NCBI GenBank assembly: GCA_023053545.1
Contig: JAKZAN010000006.1
Location: 2,981,001 to 3,045,000 of the forward strand
Direction of reading: 5' to 3'
DNA: 64,000 nt
Source of the DNA: Lepidurus packardi
Taxonomy: Eukaryota > Arthropoda > Branchiopoda > Notostraca > Triopsidae
Shown here piece by piece: positions 57,863 to 64,000 of this stretch. The notes under the pieces were generated by a model, which saw only the letters and a program-made list of their open reading frames with translations, had not been told where the DNA came from and made no database searches. The first letter of the stretch is position 1. Every line of letters starts with the position of its first letter. The translations under genes were made by a program, and so were the position numbers.

Positions 57863-59970
57863 GTTCACAAAGGCGGCTGAATATCCAAGCTATTACACAA
57901 GAAAACGTTGTTTTATAGAATGGCGCACTCACAGTCTTGCTGCTCTTTGATATGACTGGAAGTTAAATGAACATCAGGTTTTCGTACAAACTTCTCAGAA
58001 TCTTTTCCACCTACCATACACACACTCTTGCTAAGCTAGAGGGAAACCGGGTTTCCTGTCTTTCTGGGAAGGATTTCCAACGAGGCCCCAACGTTGCACG
58101 GCTTTATTTTTTCCTGCGGTTTGTCGGTTGAGGTTTATCAACCAAACCTGGTCTTCGTAGTTATCGAAGTCTTCGTAGAATATAACAGATGCCTTTGGGT
58201 AATCGTATGAACCTTAAGCCAAAGCGTGTTGCAATTGATTAGAATAGCGTGATTCTTACTTTCTCAAATGCTTATTTTCAATATTCCGAGAATAAGACAT
58301 GCTTGCCATCAGCGAAAGGTTTATAAGATTTCCGTGAATGTTTTTTTCGAATAAGCGAAGTATCTTCTCTCTAGGCTTACGAATGTGACAAAAGTATTGA
58401 CAGAACCTGCGCAGCTGAATTGATGTGTGGAACCGGCAGTAACCTTCACGATGCTATCCCAGCACTTCTCTTTCCGGTCAGGCTACAAGTTTGAAAAAGG
58501 CTGTATGTCGCTTCTCTTGACTTATGCTTACTTTGAAAAAAAAAACTAACAAAACTGAGCAATTAAGCAATCTAGTCTGCTCGCTGTAAAAGCCCGCCGG
58601 TAGTAAGAAGTGTATTCATGGGCACGACTAGAATAGACAGGTAGCTTTTGCCTTGCGCGAAGCCACGTCAGCGAAAGTGGCATCATCTTACCAGCTTTCA
58701 TTCTTGGCATGCGCCAAAAACACGTGGGGCCCCTTCTATAAGATTATTTTATGGGAAGCAAAGTTCATGTGGTCTTTCACCATGAAAGAAGAACGTCAGC
58801 GGAAGTAGACAGTCCTCAAGATGATGAGAGGCACAATAAATTTTATCAAACGCGCGTTATGGTTTTATTTGACTGGTTTTACCTGTCTTCGCTGTTAGCT
58901 TTAAAAGAAACTCCAGGGAATCGAATGATAAATGATATCAGTTGGAGAATATAAAAGAAATATAAACGATAAGATTAAACGCACGCACCTTGCCCAACAG
59001 CGAAACTTAATTTTGGCTTTAAGAAATCACCTGCCAGCAACAGCAGCGACTTTAGCTCTTCTACTCGGAGAAGACTTCTACTGAATAGGAGCTTTTCGAC
59101 GAGTCGGGATTTGTATAAGAAGCTTTTCTTTCAGAACAAGCCTAAATGGACCCCTTACGGCACGGATTTCATCTGCGCTTCCTTATCGTCTAACATCATC
59201 CAATCTAACGTCACCTCGGAGATGCGCCATATAAGGAATGACAAGGGTTTACCAAAGACTTTTCCCCTCTGTTTCCCTTTTTCTTAAATAGGAACACAAA
59301 GGTCAATGGAATCAATAACGTATGCCCACTGTTGACGGCATGCTTGGATAAAAATCTGCGCCTTTATAAACACATGGAAGAATGCTGTCCATGTTTTGTA
59401 TCGGACAATGGCACTGTCGAATCTTACCACGTTTAACCTTGACCTTGGCATCACAATTGGAATGATTAAGAAAACTCCCTTTGGGTAGACCAAGGCTGGA
59501 AGTTCACTGAAATGAATTAACCCAGTAGTAAACTAGACTGTGATGATCCAAGGACACTTTGATCCCTGGTACAGGAAAGAAATTTAATACATGAAGAAAA
59601 AGACAAGGCGTGAGATTTTCTCGATAAAAAATCTTACATTTTTCTTACCGTCTTTATACATCACATAATATTGTTAAAAGCCGGAAAACTGAAACCCCTG
59701 GGTTTCCGCCAAAAATGTCTGTGTATTTGGCACGACCAAGCTTGAGTTCCGCTTTTTTTTTGCTTGTGTCAGAATGTATTACCAGACAAAAAGGTCAATT
59801 GAGCAAAACGAGACACTACGAACTGTCGTTTTTCCCCCATGGTGTCGCAATTCCAAGAGCGTAATGATATTTCTTTGGTTCTCGTTGACGTGCCCTTTGG
59901 GGAATAGTTTTCCACCTGGGTGCTTGAGCGCCTGGTATAAGCTGCCACCAAGAATCCGAATTGGTGGAAT
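57863..59970. other. ISYNA1 upstream region / tachykinin receptor 3' flank
   Basis: 2.1 kb with scattered short ORFs, none family-like. Poly-A and poly-T runs only. It presumably contains the ISYNA1 promoter on its left and the receptor's 3' UTR on its right. Confidence 0.45.
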
Positions 59971-62900
59971 TTATACGTAAGTCGTTGCCGTCATAACGTT
60001 TTTGCCTTCGTTAGTCGGAGGTTTTAAAACGTTTGTCGGGGAAGCAACGACAGCAGTAAGTAAACGGCCGTTGTGAAGGTTGTGATGATACGGGTTTCGA
60101 TAGCTATGATTGACAATTTTTCCCCTGCCACTACCATTGTGACTGGGGCTTTTCCCCATTCGCCAAGTTCCTAGAGAGCGAGGATAGGGAAAAAAATTGA
60201 AAAAGGCTTAGCCAAATTGAACATCCAGCGTCAGTAGCGCGATTCCACAAATCTCCGTTTTCCAGGGATCGAGAACCACATCATGCACAGCAAGCCTCCT
60301 CAGTGTGGGTGTTATTGTAAAAAAAAAAAGTTCAACAAAATCTTTTATCCGAGCAACAGAGATGCAGTACAAGCCATTTATGGACAGGCAACACTACGCG
60401 AATTTTCTTCACAATGTTAAAAATTGTGAAAATAAATAATGTTTTTTGATTTTTCATAGGAGTTGGTTATCTTTTATTTTTTAGTATAGAAAAAAGGGAA
60501 ACGTCAACTTCTTTCTGTTTTGATAAACAGCTCTGAACCCAGAACATAATTTGCATAACAACTTTTATATCATGTGGGATATAAAAGAGAGTTCACAGAG
60601 TTCTTCCCACAAACCCAAAAAATAACGAAAATCGATTTCATGGAGTCCTAGGGGTGTAGTTGGGGAAGCTTTTCTTTCCCCTCTACACTTTTCACGTTTG
60701 TTAAAAAATGTGAATAAAAAGCAAAGACAGACCCTAACTCCCCAGTCACAATTACAAGATAACAAAAAACCTAGAAAGGACATTTCTTTAACTTCGTATG
60801 AAAGCCAAATGCAGGACGCAGCTTGGCGTTATTGCCCTGTCCCCTTATTGCACGTCAGAAATGTAGAAATGGGACCCTGTTTTTCCTTATGAAATACCTC
60901 ATTTTACTCGTAGTATTCCAGGGGCTTTTGTTTTTCTTCGCTTTTCTGTTGGTCGCACTTGTAGGATGGTTACGGTTAGGCACGCGCGAGGTGGAAGACC
61001 GGATGCTTCTTAGTGCGAGTCAAGGAGTAATTTATTTTTCTCGGGGTTGTATTGCTGTGCAGAATATTTAGAGAGATAAGAGGAGAAAAGCCTAGACAGT
61101 TTGGAGACTAAATTCCATAGGCATTGGCCGGTTCTCATTGAGATCAGTAGGATGGAGAAGCGTGCTGGTAACGTATGCCGAGCGATGAGCAGCAAATAAC
61201 GAGTTATTCCAGGTTTGTGACAAGGAGGTAGGTCGTAGAGTCCCAGGATTGCACCAGCATACAATTTCCATGTTTGGTTTGTACTTGGAAATGCCACTGG
61301 AATGAAGTTCAAGACTCTTAACAAAGACTAGACACCGCTGATGACCTTCGTGTGAGTGCGAAGAGCCGTCACTCTCGGGACGACTACGAGACACACCCGC
61401 CACTGGTTGTTGTACAGCTACCACACCACCGTCCATCACGCGAACACCACCTGAAGTGACACAGATAACACAAGACCAGAACACTTGCTTATTTTTAAAA
61501 TCTCACGCATAATGGCGTCATTTTTTAAAGGGATTAACACACCCTTTGCCAGGACTATTGGACAGGAAAAATTACAATTTGGAAAACCTTCAAATTGTTT
61601 GCTAAAAAAAATAAATGACTGTTGCAGTGGTACAGTTTCTGTCGTTTTGTCTTTTACAGAAAAGCAATGATACTGTTCTTTTTTTTCTTTGGCTGGCTTC
61701 ATACAATTTAGCTTTGCGGATCCGCATGTCTGACAAAAAATGATACTACAAAAAGGATGACGACATAGGACCGCAAAGAAAACACCAAATGGGGATTATT
61801 GCATGGCGCTACAGAAATAAGAATAGGCACCCAAACGAATAACTAGTCTTAACTCGACTACCTGCAGCTTGCACTAATGGAAAAAAATCGTGTCGTGTAA
61901 TACTGGGCAATATTAAAGTTTGGCGCTTTATATGCTGGAATTAAGCTTCTTAGCACGTCAAGTGGATCAGCAGTTTCATAGAAGGAGATAAGTTTTGCTC
62001 ATTACCCCGGGGCGCAAGAGCCTGATTACCATGGTTACTCTGGGTTACTCATTACATTGGCGTTTGCCTTCACCTAGAACATGACAATCCACTGTACTCA
62101 GAAGACAAGTAAGTGGGTAGAGCTAGCTAACGCTCCTGGGATTGCTCATCGACGTATTTGAACTTGTCAATGCAACGTGCATAGTGATGATCAACTCTAG
62201 CAATGATCAACTCGTAACCTAATTTACGAAATGCAACGAAAACAGAAAACAACATGTCTAGGTACATTCCGGACATTATGGAATGTTGTAAAAATATTAC
62301 GAATTGTTAGCTGTTATTTTGAACTCCATATATGTTTTAGTCATTCGAATCCGTTCATTATTAACTACTATTCCTATAAGCTAGCCAAACTGCAACAGTT
62401 ACGACTATAAGCTAGGCAAACTGCAACAGTTAAGACTTTATCATGTCAACGAGAGGGAAAGGAAAAGTACAGCAGACGATAAAGAGCTTGCTCTTCGATG
62501 AATGCAATTTAAACCAGACTGACAGACATGTCGGCGATAGTTGGGCATGAGCTTTACATTAGCAGCTTAGACCAAGGAGAAATTCGTGCAAGACAAGAGT
62601 AATAGCACAAGATTTTGTCTTCTAACAAAGCTACTTAACGCTGACGGTAATTTTCCTTACCTGTTCGTGCGTGTGAAAAGCTTCCCGGTAATGATCTCCG
62701 CAGCATCGGCGGCGAGTCGTTCTCCATCCGTCGCCCTCGCTTTCTGCAGCACAAGCACTGGAATATGACACTCTTAAAGTACTGCCGAAACCTAATATCA
62801 TGGAGAACTAGTTATAAGTTACGTCTCAGAAGATTTGCACACGCGTGAACTCTCACTTGGAAAATCCTTCGGATTTAACCTACCTCGCGTTCATCCAGTA

Positions 62901-63746
62901 GTACACAATAGGATTAACCATAGCACTTGACATGGCAAACCAATAAAACATCAAGTACACATGTTGGACGTAGTTTGTTGTCATAATTTCCGTATTATGG
63001 TGCGTATAAATGAAGTAGGCGTGGTAGGGAAGCCAGCACACGGCAAATAGTGTAACAATCACGATAAACATCCGAACGACCTGTGTGATGACAAACCATC
63101 CTGTCACTAATTAGAGCCTTTTCAGATCAATTAGGCTAAGTATGGCAACTTGAGCTCAGGATGATTTTTCTCAGAATCTCGCTTCAAACTTATAACTTTT
63201 GAAAACACGATGAAAAAGAAGTGTTCCTACCAAGGAGATGGCACTCATGAGACAGGCAAACAAGTTTGTCGCCTTGCATGAAACATAAAAAAGGTGTGCA
63301 GTCTCCTTTCAAATAAAAGGAATGAGCCTTTTAGTGTACATCGTGGCAATCCGCCAATAATAGGCGCTTATTCCCTTAAAAATCAATTGAGGTAAAAGCG
63401 TGTGAAAGACAATTCGAAAGTAGAAGATCAAGTCAAAAAATCGCATCCACTCCCTTGATTAGCTTTCAAGGGGCGGAAGAAACATACGAGATCTCCTTCC
63501 AAACATGGCACAGCTATATTTTGGAACCGCTTTTGGAGTAGCGTACACGCTAAATATATTTCTTTTTCGTTAGGAACTAAACCTGTGTTACCCACCTTCC
63601 TTTTGGTTTGAATGGTGCTCATTTGACGTTGGCTCAGTTCGCCGATGGCTTCAGATCCCCACAACACGCAACTCATACGCGAATAGCACACGGCCATGGC
63701 GGTCATAGGCAAAAGGTAAGTTAAGATGAGGAAAACGATGTTATAT
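59971..63746 (-). CDS. Tachykinin-type neuropeptide GPCR (3' part: TM5 to C-terminus)
   Basis: Class A plasma-membrane receptor of the tachykinin/neurokinin family (fly TkR86C/TkR99D type). Exons in transcription order: 63596-63746 (TM5, LTYLLPMTAMAVCYSRM, then LWGSEAIGELSQRQMSTIQ), 62884-63080 (TM6-TM7, VTLFAVCWLPYHAYFIYT and AMVNPIVYYWMNAR) and 62661-62791 (FRQYFKSVIFQCLCCRKRGR). Two tail exons are proposed: 61346-61450 and 59971-60170. CWLPYH and NPIVYY are the family's TM6 and TM7 signatures, and CLCC could be palmitoylated. The tail exons were placed by matching phases and splice sites. They end TATTYV, a class I PDZ-binding motif. TM1-TM4 lie beyond the right edge. Receptor call firm; tail moderate. 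Confidence 0.82.
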
Positions 63747-64000
63747 CTATAAAAGAAATTACGAAATAAAGCCCGTGTTGAAAAGATTTCTTTGTGGTGT
63801 TCTCGAGAATGTAATAGAACGAGAAATGCTCCGTCTAATTACCAACCCGAGAGCTTCAGCTTTTGCCTGACGGTGCAAGAAAAAAAAAGAAAAGCGATCG
63901 CAAGGTAATTGCTATAGCTGGCAAGCACCAATGTTTTTTTTTAAGTAAAAGCTTTATTAGCCTTCTGAACCTTTCTCATGATTATAAGTGCTCTGGGGTT

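Noticed and set aside
1-64000. CRISPR arrays, bacterial operons, rRNA or phage genes
   Set aside because: Genes are intron-split eukaryotic loci throughout; no regularly spaced direct repeats with unique spacers and no rRNA-like stretches were seen.

Overview
This is eukaryotic DNA from a small-intron genome (most introns about 45-120 bp, GT-AG). Arthropod markers are a spaetzle-type cystine-knot gene, a tachykinin receptor of insect/crustacean type and a tandem array of sigma-class glutathione S-transferases. Three genes of the SMP (seed maturation protein, LEA) family point to a desiccation-tolerant animal. In animals I know this family best from Artemia embryos, so a cyst-forming branchiopod crustacean is the most likely source. 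That placement is inference; no species marker was identified.

Layout, left to right. 1-6019 (+): 3' part of the Ral GTPase-activating complex subunit beta gene. 6299-8688 (+): cluster of three small SMP/LEA genes plus two unassigned small ORFs. 9466-11371 (+): dynactin p62 (DCTN4), convergent with NDUFV1 (11690-13663, -). NDUFV1 is divergent from mRNA capping enzyme RNGTT (14236-16675, +), which converges on LACTB2 (16845-17908, -). 17.9-20.5 kb is gene-poor, with a 33-bp-stem hairpin and a hAT-type MITE carrying a perfect 8-bp target duplication. 20473-21275 (-): an RNF4-type SUMO-targeted ubiquitin ligase. 23726-28902 (+): the paired-like homeobox gene Drgx, the only gene here with long introns; intron 1 holds a foldback element. 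30973-34524 (-): CHTF18. 34838-35994 (-): spaetzle-like secreted ligand. 36681-37914 (-): ARPC3, divergent from TMA16 (38210-38984, +). 42316-48422 (+): five sigma GSTs in tandem. 48853-51235 (-): TM9SF3. 51725-54986 (-): splicing factor SF1. 55727-57862 (-): myo-inositol-3-phosphate synthase. 59971-63746 (-): 3' part of a tachykinin receptor, with its N-terminal exons beyond the window.

Most genes are unrelated housekeeping or signalling loci packed together. Two local arrays (SMP/LEA and sigma GST) arose by tandem duplication. The SMP cluster, inositol synthase and GSTs could all contribute to desiccation or oxidative stress tolerance, but their proximity does not prove joint regulation. 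Exon models were built by eye from splice sites, reading phase and remembered family sequence. Where exon lengths were summed (SMP genes, Drgx, spaetzle, ARPC3, TMA16, first GST) they give an open frame.
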